Assembly (NCBI GenBank): GCA_965262455.1
Contig: CBDHFH010000008.1
Coordinates: 930,001-994,000, forward strand
Length of the DNA stretch: 64,000 bases
Direction of reading: 5' to 3'
Origin: UBA1858 sp965262455
GTDB lineage: Bacteria; Pseudomonadota; Gammaproteobacteria; UBA4575
This document shows positions 9,225-17,400 of the stretch, piece by piece. A model generated the notes under the pieces. That model was not told the DNA's origin. It saw only the letters and a program-made list of their open reading frames with translations, and did not search any database. Each line of letters opens with the position of its first letter. Position 1 is the first letter of the stretch. Made by a program: the position numbers and the translations under genes.

Positions 9225-10733
9225 ATGCAATCGATCGTTCAGCGCGTTGGATTCTTTGCCGGGCCAATCGCAGCAGTATGCTTATACTTTGCCTTACCTG
9301 ACCAATATGTCGATACCCAAAAAGCGTTAATTCCGCTATCTTTTTCAGCAAAAACAACGCTTTGCATGACTGTTTGGATGGCCATATGGTGGTTATCTGA
9401 GGCCATTGATATCAGTGCTACCGCGCTATTACCGATAGCAATGTTTCCTTTGTTGGATATCGCCGATATCAAATCCACCACTGCGCCGTATGCATCACAC
9501 TTAATATTCTTATTTATGGGTGGCTTTTTGATCGCCCTGGCGATGCAGCGCTGGAAACTAGATCATCGTTTAGCCAATAGCCTGTTATCTGTTGTAGGCA
9601 ATAATCCGTTCTTGATTGTTGCTGGCTTTATGTTTGTCAGCGCGATTCTCAGTGCATTCATCTCCAATACTGCAACCACGGCTGTCATGTTACCTATTGG
9701 TCTCAGCATTATTGCAGTCTATGCACATAATCAACAGGGCGATTTTGACAATGCAGACCAGCATAATTTTGCGCGTTGCATGTTGCTCGGTATTGCTTAC
9801 GCGGCGTCAATTGGTGGCACCATGACGCTGATTGGCACTGCACCCAACTTATTCCTAGCCAGCTTCTTGCAAGATGGTATTTCTGAACGCTATGCAACTG
9901 AGATTAGCTTCTCCAAATGGCTGATATTTGCCGCACCGTTAGCGTTTGTTTTTCTGCCGATAGTATTAATTGTGTTGACTAAATTTGTGTTTCCTTTTAA
10001 CGCAGCAAAGTTGAATGACGCTGATCATGATGATGGTATCAACAGACAACCCATGTCACGCGGACAAAAAATCACTGTTAGTGTGTTCTTATTGACTGTC
10101 ATCTTATGGATTACCAGGCCTCTACTACAAAAATTTTCAATCACGATTGATGGGCAACAGATACAACCACTTTACCAATTAAGTGACCCTGGAATTGCTA
10201 TGTTGGCGGCCATGCTGTTGTTTGTCATTCCTGTCAATTTCAGGAATAAAGAATTTGTCTTGGATTGGCCAACAGCTAAAAAATTACCGTGGGGTATATT
10301 TATTCTATTCGGCGGCGGGTTAACACTGGCTAAGGCGATCAAAACCAATGGCGTGGCAGAATTTATTGCAGCTCAAGCCTTATTATTGCCGGATCTTCCT
10401 GTGGTAGTGTATGTGCTGATCATATGTACCAGCATCATCTTTTTAACGGAATTAACCTCCAACACCGCCACCACGGCAACACTTGTGCCTATTCTCAGCA
10501 GCATCGCGATTGGTATGGGATTACATCCTTATTTATTTATTTTTCCTGCCACTCTGGCAGCGAGCTTTGCCTTCATGATGCCGATCGCAACACCGCCTAA
10601 TGCAATTGTATTTGGCAGTGGTCACATTACTATTGCAGAAATGTGTAAAGCCGGTTTGTGGCTGAACATTCTAGGCGTAATAACAATAACTATCTTTACT
10701 TTTCTGGTGATAAAACCGGTGGTAGGATTCTAG
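9225..10733 (+). CDS. SLC13/DASS-family anion:sodium symporter
   Basis: A 502-residue inner-membrane transporter with about 11-12 hydrophobic segments. Both repeats of the divalent-anion symporter family carry their SNT motif: 'SNTATTAVMLPI' (about residues 147-158) and 'TSNTATTATLVPI' (about 408-420), which form the Na+ and substrate sites. The family imports dicarboxylates, citrate or sulfate; the substrate here cannot be decided. The Met at 9225 is preferred because an earlier start at 9162 would overlap the moaA start by 21 bases and add a non-homologous hydrophobic leader. It is divergent from moaA. Confidence 0.9.
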   Translation: MQSIVQRVGFFAGPIAAVCLYFALPDQYVDTQKALIPLSFSAKTTLCMTVWMAIWWLSEAIDISATALLPIAMFPLLDIADIKSTTAPYASHLIFLFMGGFLIALAMQRWKLDHRLANSLLSVVGNNPFLIVAGFMFVSAILSAFISNTATTAVMLPIGLSIIAVYAHNQQGDFDNADQHNFARCMLLGIAYAASIGGTMTLIGTAPNLFLASFLQDGISERYATEISFSKWLIFAAPLAFVFLPIVLIVLTKFVFPFNAAKLNDADHDDGINRQPMSRGQKITVSVFLLTVILWITRPLLQKFSITIDGQQIQPLYQLSDPGIAMLAAMLLFVIPVNFRNKEFVLDWPTAKKLPWGIFILFGGGLTLAKAIKTNGVAEFIAAQALLLPDLPVVVYVLIICTSIIFLTELTSNTATTATLVPILSSIAIGMGLHPYLFIFPATLAASFAFMMPIATPPNAIVFGSGHITIAEMCKAGLWLNILGVITITIFTFLVIKPVVGF

Positions 10734-10813
10734 CGCAGTCATTAGCACATCAAGGCGTAGTTAAGTTAGAAGCACATCTAGCAAATCAACGCAATATTGC
10801 AGCACCCATCATG

Positions 10814-11092
10814 CTACCAACCATAATCGTGTGTTAGTTCTTCACCTTGTTTGATTTTGCGAATTGCTACAACCGTATAATCATCATAGTAGACAACATT
10901 GGGTTTTGCGGAGTGATTGATGTATTTGAAATCACATGTAATATCGCGCGGCTGATCCTCAACCCATAATGTATACATATTATTTTTTTTGGTTTTCTTG
11001 GTTTTGCATGTGCCCAGAATGGTTCCTTTGGAAATTTTTTCAGTACTAAATAAACCTTTACCATGAATTTTGCTATTTTTAACACGCACCAT
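10814..11092 (-). CDS. Small SET-domain protein
   Basis: A 92-residue protein consisting almost only of a SET fold. Visible motifs are 'KIHGKGLFSTEKISKGT' at the start, 'FKYINHSAKPNV' (the NHS motif that helps bind S-adenosylmethionine, about residues 56-67) and the C-terminal 'GEELTHDYGW' with the catalytic-type Tyr. SET proteins methylate lysines; bacterial ones have few known targets. At 92 residues it is shorter than usual (about 120-150) because the central insert is trimmed to 'KTKKTKKNNMYTLWVED'. The start is at the conserved N-terminus. It stands alone, convergent with the symporter gene. Activity is uncertain. Confidence 0.8.
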   Translation of the reverse strand: MVRVKNSKIHGKGLFSTEKISKGTILGTCKTKKTKKNNMYTLWVEDQPRDITCDFKYINHSAKPNVVYYDDYTVVAIRKIKQGEELTHDYGW

Positions 11093-11236
11093 AATGAATT
11101 AATTCCATTTAATAAATTTAATACACTTGATAGCTCACGACAGATTGACGCCGCAAAAAAATTTGCCGCATTCTAGCAAGCAAAAATATTTCTGACTACA
11201 GATTTATTAGCTGAAATTATTAAGCGCGAAGTTGAA

Positions 11237-12034
11237 TTACCATGGATACAGTGATAACCAATAGGACCCCCACATCACTAAGCCCAGTCCAGAGATAATT
11301 CGCAAATATTTAGCCGAAATTGGTGATATTTTTTCAGCCAAGACAAACAACGCAATCACCATCATCCACAGCACATTCATTACACCCACAGCAAACATCA
11401 CTGCCATTAGCGCCCAGCAACAACCAATACAATACAGGCCATGTTTCACGCCCATGTGTAATGCACCTGCATAGCCTTCACGCCAACTTGTCATTAAATA
11501 ATGCAAGGGACTACGACATTGCTCTAAACATGCATCTTTCCACGGCGTCCACTGATAAATACCTGCCGCCACTAACACCGCCCCGCTAAGTAAATAACTA
11601 CGACTGTTCATCATTGGGTTTAACAGACCCGAAGTGTGCAAAGGATACTGGGCTATTGAAATTGCAACACTAAATAAAACCCAAGCAATCAAATAGCCGC
11701 ATAAAAATATAAATGTTGGTGTATAGGCCTGGTGTTTAGATTTCTTACTTTTATTCACCGTTACATACATTGACACCATAGGTAAAACAGAAGGTGTCAT
11801 CATGGCAATCATCATGATCGCCCACATCAGGATCAGCATCGAAAAATCATACAATGTCCACGCACGTGTTCCACCACGCGGAGGCATCCACATATCAACC
11901 AGATGCATATTCTGCATTGCCCAAGCCATGTAAGCCATATAACCCCAACCCAGCACACATATCGCAAGCATGCCGGCATACACAATCCAATGATCACGCG
12001 TAAAATAATTTTGCCGGCTGAGCGGTTGATTCAT
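11237..12034 (-). CDS. DUF2182 predicted metal-binding integral membrane protein
   Basis: A 265-residue membrane protein with about six hydrophobic helices. Hallmarks of DUF2182 are the Met-rich helix 'MLILMWAIMMIAMMTPSVLPM' region (about 77-97) and the 'HMGVKHGLYCIGCCWALM' segment (about 194-211) with His and Cys residues suited to metal binding. The family is widespread next to DUF1326 genes, and one lies divergently here with a 135-base intergenic region, so a shared function and perhaps shared regulation are likely. The role is not established; the metal-binding description is a prediction from conserved His/Cys/Met residues. Confidence 0.85.
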   Translation of the reverse strand: MNQPLSRQNYFTRDHWIVYAGMLAICVLGWGYMAYMAWAMQNMHLVDMWMPPRGGTRAWTLYDFSMLILMWAIMMIAMMTPSVLPMVSMYVTVNKSKKSKHQAYTPTFIFLCGYLIAWVLFSVAISIAQYPLHTSGLLNPMMNSRSYLLSGAVLVAAGIYQWTPWKDACLEQCRSPLHYLMTSWREGYAGALHMGVKHGLYCIGCCWALMAVMFAVGVMNVLWMMVIALFVLAEKISPISAKYLRIISGLGLVMWGSYWLSLYPW

Positions 12035-12095
12035 GATGTCAGTAGATAAATTGAAAATGAATTATATTTATAATAAAAACAACTGCTTATAGCTT

Positions 12096-12123
12096 TTGAG
12101 TTTCATTTTTTGCAAGGTATAAT
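12096..12123 (+). promoter_or_regulatory. Sigma-70-like promoter of the DUF1326 gene
   Basis: TTGAGT (12096-12101), a 16-base spacer, then TATAAT (12118-12123), 46 bases before the ATG at 12170. The -10 box is a perfect consensus and the -35 box matches at 4-5 of 6 positions. No competing operator palindrome is obvious here. Confidence 0.65.
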
Positions 12124-12169
12124 AATCGCTTAAGATAAACATTTAAACACCACACCAAAGGATACCCTC

Positions 12170-12772
12170 ATGGCAGAAAACTGGAGTTTAGCTGGCGAAT
12201 ACTTCGAATCGTGCACCTGTGATTTAGTGTGTCCATGTATTTTTCTGATGCCACCTACTAAAGGTTACTGCAATGCACTTGTTGGCTGGCGTATTGATGA
12301 AGGCAATCTAGGTGAAGTTAAATTAGATGGATTAAAAGTGGCTGTGTATCTCGAAGCTCCTGGCTTGCTTACTGACGGCGGCTGGCAAGTGAATCTTTAC
12401 ATTGATGATTCTGCAACCGAGATGCAAACCATGGCGTTAACTGAATTATGGAGTGGTAAACATGGTGGACACTTATCTGTAATCGCAGGTCTAATTTCTG
12501 CCGTGAAAAGTGTTGAACAAGCGCCTATCACTTTTACAAGTGAAGGCACAAAACGCCATTTGAAAGTAGGCAAAGTCGCCGAAAATGAAATGTATACCAT
12601 CGAAGGTGAAGATGGTGGTGATGTGGTTGTCAGTAACCACCCATTAGCTGTGGCACCTGGTAATCCTATCTCTGTCGCCAAATCCAAGAAAACCTGGTAC
12701 CGCAGTAATGGTATTGATCATAGTCACTCGGATACAGTTGGCCTGGCTGCATCATTTCAATATGCTCCTTAG
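12170..12772 (+). CDS. DUF1326 domain-containing protein
   Basis: A 200-residue soluble protein. The N-terminal 'WSLAGEYFESCTCDLVCPCIF' region (about residues 4-24) with the closely spaced cysteines CTC...CPC is diagnostic of DUF1326 and looks like a metal site. The remainder is beta-rich and ends 'SDTVGLAASFQYAP', also typical. The family is regularly encoded beside DUF2182, as here in divergent arrangement. No enzymatic function is known. A sigma-70-like promoter lies upstream and a strong intrinsic terminator directly downstream, so it is a single-gene transcription unit. Confidence 0.88.
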   Translation: MAENWSLAGEYFESCTCDLVCPCIFLMPPTKGYCNALVGWRIDEGNLGEVKLDGLKVAVYLEAPGLLTDGGWQVNLYIDDSATEMQTMALTELWSGKHGGHLSVIAGLISAVKSVEQAPITFTSEGTKRHLKVGKVAENEMYTIEGEDGGDVVVSNHPLAVAPGNPISVAKSKKTWYRSNGIDHSHSDTVGLAASFQYAP

Positions 12773-12799
12773 CCTGACCATAGTGCAAAATTAATCATT

Positions 12800-12830
12800 A
12801 AAGGCCGCCGTTGCGGCCTTTAATCTTTTT
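12800..12830 (+). terminator. Intrinsic terminator after the DUF1326 gene
   Basis: A perfect 9-bp stem, AAAGGCCGC (12800-12808) and GCGGCCTTT (12813-12821), with a CGTT loop, followed by a T-rich tract ending at 12830. The next gene starts immediately at 12831, so it must be transcribed by read-through or from a promoter inside this region. Confidence 0.85.
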
Positions 12831-13160
12831 ATGTCCATGAAAAATCTGTTAATCGTTTTTTTTATATTTTGTTTATACAACTCTACTGCAGTGGCAGGTT
12901 GGTTTAGTCCGGACAACTACTGGGAATGTTTGCTCAAAGACATGCAGGATGTGCAAACAGATACGGTAGCACAAACCGTTGTGGATGCATGCAAACAGCG
13001 CTATCCATTACATGAAAGGATATTTATAGAAAAGAAAGTGAGATGGTTTGGCCCAAAAAACGCAAAGGCATGTGTACTCAAATATGGCAAAGGCGTGCAA
13101 ACTGAAGTTGGCGCTAGATACATACAATCCGCTTGTTATAAACTTTACCCAGACGATTAA
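12831..13160 (+). CDS. Small exported protein with an internal 27-residue duplication
   Basis: A 109-residue protein with a signal peptide of about 22 residues (cleavage near AVA|G). The mature part has two ungapped 27-residue units, Cys33-Pro59 and Cys81-Pro107, each of the form CxLKxxxxVQTxxxAxxxxxACxxxYP and identical at 11 of 27 positions. Each unit holds two cysteines 21 residues apart, which suggests two disulfide-closed helical hairpins in the periplasm. Similar single units occur in other small bacterial proteins, but no function is known. A second Met at 12837 is an alternative start. No Shine-Dalgarno sequence is evident because the terminator ends right before the ATG. Confidence 0.7.
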   Translation: MSMKNLLIVFFIFCLYNSTAVAGWFSPDNYWECLLKDMQDVQTDTVAQTVVDACKQRYPLHERIFIEKKVRWFGPKNAKACVLKYGKGVQTEVGARYIQSACYKLYPDD

Positions 13161-13204
13161 TTCAGTTCCATGACTACATCTATCTCAACGCTCACATCTT
13201 ACTC

Positions 13205-13780
13205 ATGAACATATACGTAAAATCAATTTGTATTTTTACCTGCACTTGGCTGCTTTATTCATGTGGTGTTGGTGACTACATCAATAGCAAAAAGATTGCC
13301 AATGCACCAAGCTATGAAACCCCAGCTAAAACAAGTGAATGCGACTTCAGTGAGCGACGTATTCAACGCGTGACTAAATATCTAAATAAAATTCGCGCCT
13401 CTGCACAACTATGCGGAGATACAAACTATCCCATAGCACCTGCTATTCAATGGAACCACAAATTATCCATAGCAGCGAAAAGTCATTCCAATGATATGGC
13501 AGAGAATGATTTTTTTAATCACCTAGGATCTGCTGGATCAAGACCAAGTGATCGCGTTTCCAATACTGGATATGACTGGAAAACTGTCGCTGAAAACATA
13601 GCGGGTGGTGCAGACACGCCTGAACAAGCCTTGGAACAGTGGCTGTCTAGCCCAGGGCATTGTCACAATATGATGAGTGCTAACCATCGTGAGTTTGCAC
13701 TAGCATGCACGCGCAATAATATTTCTGAGTATCGTATTTACTGGACGTTAGTGCTCGCGTCACCTAATGCGAATAATTAA
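13205..13780 (+). CDS. CAP/SCP domain lipoprotein
   Basis: A 191-residue protein with a lipoprotein signal (LLYSC, lipidated Cys20). The CAP (SCP/PR-1, cysteine-rich secretory) domain spans about residues 55-188. It has the first His in 'AAKSHSNDMAENDFFNH', then 'RVSNTGYDWKTVAENIAGG', and the second conserved 'SPGHCHNMMS' with its His and metal-site geometry. Bacterial CAP proteins such as YkwD are secreted and of unknown biochemical role. It begins 44 bases after the preceding exported protein on the same strand, so the two could be co-expressed. Confidence 0.88.
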   Translation: MNIYVKSICIFTCTWLLYSCGVGDYINSKKIANAPSYETPAKTSECDFSERRIQRVTKYLNKIRASAQLCGDTNYPIAPAIQWNHKLSIAAKSHSNDMAENDFFNHLGSAGSRPSDRVSNTGYDWKTVAENIAGGADTPEQALEQWLSSPGHCHNMMSANHREFALACTRNNISEYRIYWTLVLASPNANN

Positions 13781-13990
13781 CCTCACCACAAATCTAGCAA
13801 TATTTATTATATGCAATAATGCACAAAAAACATTCACACATAATCTTCACTTGCTCTTGTTTGGAACATACTTATTACTTAACCGCCATAGTTAATACCT
13901 AACATCAACAATTTACTGCCATTTAATGTTGGCACATCGGTTACATAACGACTTCGCAGATACTTTAATTTTTTCTTAGAGGAGAAAGTC

Positions 13991-14092
13991 ATGTTAACCA
14001 AGATATACCGATCTTTTTGGCAACTTATCGATCCCACACTTTATACCGTTGGCACATGCAGCGCATTCGGTATATGGCTGTCTGTCTTTTGA
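13991..14092 (+). CDS. 33-residue membrane peptide, copy 1 (WQLIDP motif)
   Basis: An ATG at 13991 preceded by a strong Shine-Dalgarno sequence (AGAGGAGAAAGTC) opens a 33-residue ORF ending TGA at 14090-14092. The peptide has a short amphipathic head containing 'YRSFWQLIDP' and one hydrophobic helix. It is clearly related to the second small ORF 172 bases downstream: 10 identities over 28 aligned residues without gaps. The head resembles the N-terminus of purple-bacterial light-harvesting alpha peptides, but the helix has no His to bind bacteriochlorophyll. Function unknown; paralogy plus the ribosome site argue that it is a real gene. Confidence 0.6.
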   Translation: MLTKIYRSFWQLIDPTLYTVGTCSAFGIWLSVF

Positions 14093-14264
14093 TTATTCAA
14101 ACGAACTAAATTGACCGTTTAAGCTGTTTTTTCTACCGCTTGTTGACGAAAAGACAATGCTGTGAACTATCACTTAGATTTGAAATCGAACTCGCATAAA
14201 AGAATTTTCACACTTATTAAATTAACATTTTCAGTGCATTGCACAAGTTTTGAGGACACATACT

Positions 14265-14363
14265 ATGAAGAATTTCTATGAAAGATACTGGGAACTTATA
14301 GACCCAAGTGGCTACGCACTTTTTGCTAGCATCATGTTTTATATCTGGACGACATTACTGTAA
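14265..14363 (+). CDS. 32-residue membrane peptide, copy 2 (WELIDP motif)
   Basis: An ATG at 14265 after a GAGG-type ribosome site (TTTTGAGGACACATACT) gives a 32-residue peptide. Its head contains 'FYERYWELIDPSGY', followed by a single hydrophobic helix ending TTLL. The spacing of Y, W, LIDP, Y, F and IW residues matches copy 1 exactly. Both peptides would insert once in the inner membrane with the DP motif at the surface. No other gene lies between them, so they may be made from one transcript. Confidence 0.6.
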   Translation: MKNFYERYWELIDPSGYALFASIMFYIWTTLL

Positions 14364-14420
14364 TAAGTAACGTTAAGTTCAGCTCAAACGTTGCTGATTG
14401 AATATCAGGAATAACAGCAA

Positions 14421-15281
14421 TTACTCTCCAAATTTTTCTGAGAGTTGGTATTTTTCTTCAACACCAATTAAATCGTTAAATTCAGCAAACTGCATGAGGC
14501 CGTCTTCTTTGCCAATGGTGGTACCGTCATCGCTAAGCTTTTGATAGTAGTCACGCATACTGGCTGCGGCGGCATATAAGCCTGTTAATGGATATAAAAT
14601 TAGCTGAAAGCCCATTTCGGCTAATTCCTCTTTAGGTAATACGGGCGTTTTACCTCCTTCAATCATGTTGGCCACCATCGGCTTGGGAACACGTTTGCCA
14701 ATTTCTTTGAGTTGATCAAGGGAACCTGGTGCTTCAACAAAACTGGCATCGGCACCTAATGCTCGTGCAGCCTCCACACGTGCAATGGCTTCTTCTAAAC
14801 CTAACACTGCTTCAGCATCAGTGCGTGCGACAATAAAAAAATCAGCATCGCCACGTGCTTCCACTGCTGCTTTAATTTTTTGCAGGTACTGATCACACTC
14901 GATAACTTTTTTGTTTCGCATGTGGCCACATTTTTTTGGCCACACTTGATCTTCCAGGAAACAGCCTGCGGCACCGGCCGCGATCAGATCCTTAACCGTA
15001 CGGTACACATTAAGAGGATTACCATAGCCGGTATCAGCATCAACAATGATAGGAATATCAACACTGGCACAAATATGACGTGCACGTTCCACTACCTCTG
15101 TCTGCGTTAATAAACCAAAATCAGGCTCACCGATAGTGGATGCCGCAAGGGAGTAGCCAGAGACAAAGGCCATGGGAAAGCCAACTTTTTCAGCAATTTT
15201 GGCTGACAATGTGTCATAGATGCCAGGAAAAGCGAGGGCACAAACTTCATCTAATATTTTTTGCACACGTGTTGTAGTCAT
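14421..15281 (-). CDS. Isocitrate lyase / PEP mutase superfamily enzyme
   Basis: A 286-residue TIM-barrel enzyme. 'FPGIYDTLSAKIAEKVGFPMAFVSG', the metal-binding 'DADTGYGNP' (about 82-90) and 'FLEDQVWPKKCGHM' (about 112-125) are superfamily hallmarks. The KKCGH motif carries the catalytic Cys of C-C lyases such as methylisocitrate lyase and oxaloacetate hydrolase, so lyase activity on a 2-alkylmalate- or isocitrate-like acid is more likely than phosphonate chemistry. No prpC or other methylcitrate genes are nearby. The Met at 15281 is chosen because a GGAGGG ribosome site lies a few bases upstream; an earlier in-frame start at 15320 would add 13 non-homologous residues. Confidence 0.88.
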   Translation of the reverse strand: MTTTRVQKILDEVCALAFPGIYDTLSAKIAEKVGFPMAFVSGYSLAASTIGEPDFGLLTQTEVVERARHICASVDIPIIVDADTGYGNPLNVYRTVKDLIAAGAAGCFLEDQVWPKKCGHMRNKKVIECDQYLQKIKAAVEARGDADFFIVARTDAEAVLGLEEAIARVEAARALGADASFVEAPGSLDQLKEIGKRVPKPMVANMIEGGKTPVLPKEELAEMGFQLILYPLTGLYAAAASMRDYYQKLSDDGTTIGKEDGLMQFAEFNDLIGVEEKYQLSEKFGE

Positions 15282-15406
15282 TATTCCCTCCAAAATATGT
15301 GTATAAGCCGATGTTAGCACGCAGCGGTGATTTATTCCTGATATGAAAGATATCGCTATAATGGTCGGTCTTTAATAAGAATCAAATCCAAATCACAAAT
15401 TTTATT

Positions 15407-15928
15407 ATGAAAATTATTAGCGCAATACTCATCCCTGTTGTTTGCCTGTTTCTGGCACTGCAAGTCAACTCAAAAGAAGATACATCATCTATTGATCACT
15501 CGTCAGGCAAACTTATTTTACAGCCTGAAGGCGATATTCAAAGCGCTGTCACCGATCAACTTGAAGAAGGCCGCTGGGAACTTGTTATGTTCTGGGCAAC
15601 TTACTGCCCTGTGTGTAAAACCGACTTTGAAAAACTTTCCGCATTTATCGAGCAGAATCCAGACTTACCTTTTACAGTGGTTGGAGTTGTCGTCGATGGA
15701 CTAGAAGAGCATGAAAAGGCACTTCATCAAATAAATTCGCGCGAGTTAAACTACGCCCATGTTATTACCGATTTTGAGCGCGGCTCGGCTTTCTATACAC
15801 AAGCATCCAACAGCGCATTAATCGGTGTTCCTTCTCAATTGTTATACGATAAAGACAATCAATTGGTCGGCTACAGTCGCAATGCAATTGATATCGAGGC
15901 ACTTGAGTTATCTGTTTATGACGAATAA
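15407..15928 (+). CDS. TlpA-like periplasmic thioredoxin-fold protein
   Basis: A 173-residue protein with a signal peptide or membrane anchor at residues 1-22. Its thioredoxin-like domain has the redox motif CPVC in 'MFWATYCPVCKTDFEKL' (Cys67, Cys70) and a cis-Pro loop at 'LIGVPSQLLYD'. TlpA/ResA relatives reduce or isomerise disulfides in the periplasm, often for cytochrome c or redox-enzyme maturation. A TATAAT at about 15356-15361 may be its -10 box. The cupin gene follows 37 bases later on the same strand. Confidence 0.85.
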   Translation: MKIISAILIPVVCLFLALQVNSKEDTSSIDHSSGKLILQPEGDIQSAVTDQLEEGRWELVMFWATYCPVCKTDFEKLSAFIEQNPDLPFTVVGVVVDGLEEHEKALHQINSRELNYAHVITDFERGSAFYTQASNSALIGVPSQLLYDKDNQLVGYSRNAIDIEALELSVYDE

Positions 15929-15965
15929 AGTAACCAGGTAATTTCCTTTTTACCGCGTTACTTTA

Positions 15966-16649
15966 ATGACACTAGAATTACAGGATGTGAATGCTGACCT
16001 TAGTCAGCATGTGGTCGTCTCTACCGAAGATATGCCCTGGGAAGCGAGCCCCAGTGGTACGGTTTGGAGGAAAGCACTGTATCGACAAGGCGGCGAATTT
16101 GGTCCAGTCACAAGTGTTGTTAAATATGATGCAGGCGGAAATTTCCGTACCCACTATCATCCGCAAGGCGAAGAAATTCTGGTGCTTGCAGGTGAGTTTT
16201 GTGATGAGCATGGTCGATATCCTGCTGGGACATATCTACTTAATCCGGACGGCACGCATCACGCACCATTCTCAGATATTGGCTGCACACTGCTAGTTCG
16301 TTTGCGTCAATATGATGGTCAAGACCGCAAGCAGTTAAAATTAAATACCCATGAGATGGAATGGAAACAAGGCATGGTCGAAGGCCTGAGTGTGTTACCC
16401 CTGTATAAACAAACGCACTACCCCGAAAACATGTCGCTGGTGCGTTGGCAACCCGATACTTACTTTCCTGTGCATGCGCATCCGGGCGGTGAAGAAATTT
16501 TTGTTCTTGAAGGAACATTTGAAGATGACAATGGGGTCTACCCCAAAGGCACATGGATTCGCAGTCCAGAGTTTAGCCAACACAAGCCTTATTCAAAACA
16601 AGGCTGTCTGATTTATGTTCGTGTAGGCGGCTTAATGCAAAATCAATAA
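15966..16649 (+). CDS. ChrR-type cupin protein with two cupin repeats
   Basis: A 227-residue protein with two cupin domains in tandem. The first has the motif 'FRTHYHPQGEEILVLAGEF' (about residues 59-77) and the second 'FPVHAHPGGEEIFVLEGTF' (about 166-184), each with the HxHxxxEE metal ligands. This is the ChrR cupin architecture, but the N-terminal anti-sigma zinc domain of true ChrR is missing and no ECF sigma gene is adjacent. It is therefore more likely a metal-dependent oxygenase or sensor of unknown substrate. It probably shares a transcript with the TlpA-like gene. Confidence 0.85.
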   Translation: MTLELQDVNADLSQHVVVSTEDMPWEASPSGTVWRKALYRQGGEFGPVTSVVKYDAGGNFRTHYHPQGEEILVLAGEFCDEHGRYPAGTYLLNPDGTHHAPFSDIGCTLLVRLRQYDGQDRKQLKLNTHEMEWKQGMVEGLSVLPLYKQTHYPENMSLVRWQPDTYFPVHAHPGGEEIFVLEGTFEDDNGVYPKGTWIRSPEFSQHKPYSKQGCLIYVRVGGLMQNQ

Positions 16650-16686
16650 GTCATCTGCTTCGTTAGCTTATTTGCAATTGGTTTTT

Positions 16687-16746
16687 CTAGCAGAATAAAA
16701 ACTAGCAGAATAAAAACTAGCAGAATAAAAACTAGCAGAATTAAAA
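16687..16746. repeat. Four tandem copies of a 15-bp unit
   Basis: The unit CTAGCAGAATAAAAA is repeated at 16687, 16702, 16717 and 16732; the first three are identical and the fourth has one change, then a partial AACAGAATAA follows. It lies between the cupin and GNAT genes, 20 bases before the GNAT start. Probably a replication-slippage microsatellite; copy number is likely to vary between strains. Confidence 0.9.
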
Positions 16747-16765
16747 ACAGAATAAGCACGTATTC

Positions 16766-17362
16766 ATGCATATCTCATCTTATAAAGACTCTGATAAAAC
16801 ACATATCAAACAACTACTCACCGAAGTATTTACTGCTTCTGAAAACAGCACTGAAGGAGAGCTGATTGGGCAGCTAGCATTTGATCTAATTAATACGACT
16901 GAATCACAAGATTTATACGCCTATGTTGCTACTGAAAACAGTCAATTAGTCGGTTGCATTATTTTCACTCGGTTATTATTCGAGTCCGACCCAGAAGAAT
17001 TAAAAGCAGAGTTAAAAGCAGAATTAAAAGAAAAATTACAAGAAGAATTTAATGAAGTATTTATATTGGCGCCTGTGGCGATAGCCACCTACCTGCAGGG
17101 CAAATGCATCGGCCAAATGTTAATCAACTATGGGCTAAGTGAATTAAAACAAAACGGCGTACAGGTAGTCTTTACTTATGGTGATCCACAGTTCTATTCA
17201 AAAGTAGGTTTCAGGTCTATTTCACCGACAGTTGCCAGACCACCTTTTCCACTCTCACAAGCAGAAGGCTGGCTGTGTCAAGCACTTAATGGGAGTAACA
17301 CTGCAAAGCTATCGGGAACGCTACATTGTGTTGAAGCACTTAACAAACCTGAGTTTTGGTAG
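16766..17362 (+). CDS. GNAT family N-acetyltransferase
   Basis: A 198-residue acetyltransferase. The acetyl-CoA site motif is around 'ILAPVAIATYLQGKCIGQMLINYGLSEL' (about residues 95-122; Q/RxxGxG/A here as QGKCIGQ), followed by 'VVFTYGDPQFYSKVGF', typical of the YhbS/PA4866-like branch. An insertion at about residues 74-92 is a short Glu/Lys/Leu repeat (LKAELKAELKEKLQEE) that should form a charged helix and is unusual in the family. Substrate unknown. It ends 38 bases before the convergent EamA gene. Confidence 0.85.
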   Translation: MHISSYKDSDKTHIKQLLTEVFTASENSTEGELIGQLAFDLINTTESQDLYAYVATENSQLVGCIIFTRLLFESDPEELKAELKAELKEKLQEEFNEVFILAPVAIATYLQGKCIGQMLINYGLSELKQNGVQVVFTYGDPQFYSKVGFRSISPTVARPPFPLSQAEGWLCQALNGSNTAKLSGTLHCVEALNKPEFW

Positions 17363-17400
17363 CATCAAGCTACACTTTTGAAATATCTGGTAAAAAATAT

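Noticed and set aside
15966..16649. ChrR anti-sigma factor
   Set aside because: The zinc-binding anti-sigma domain and the sigma factor gene are missing.
16687..16746. Tandem repeats as a CRISPR array
   Set aside because: Units are contiguous, with no spacers and no cas genes.
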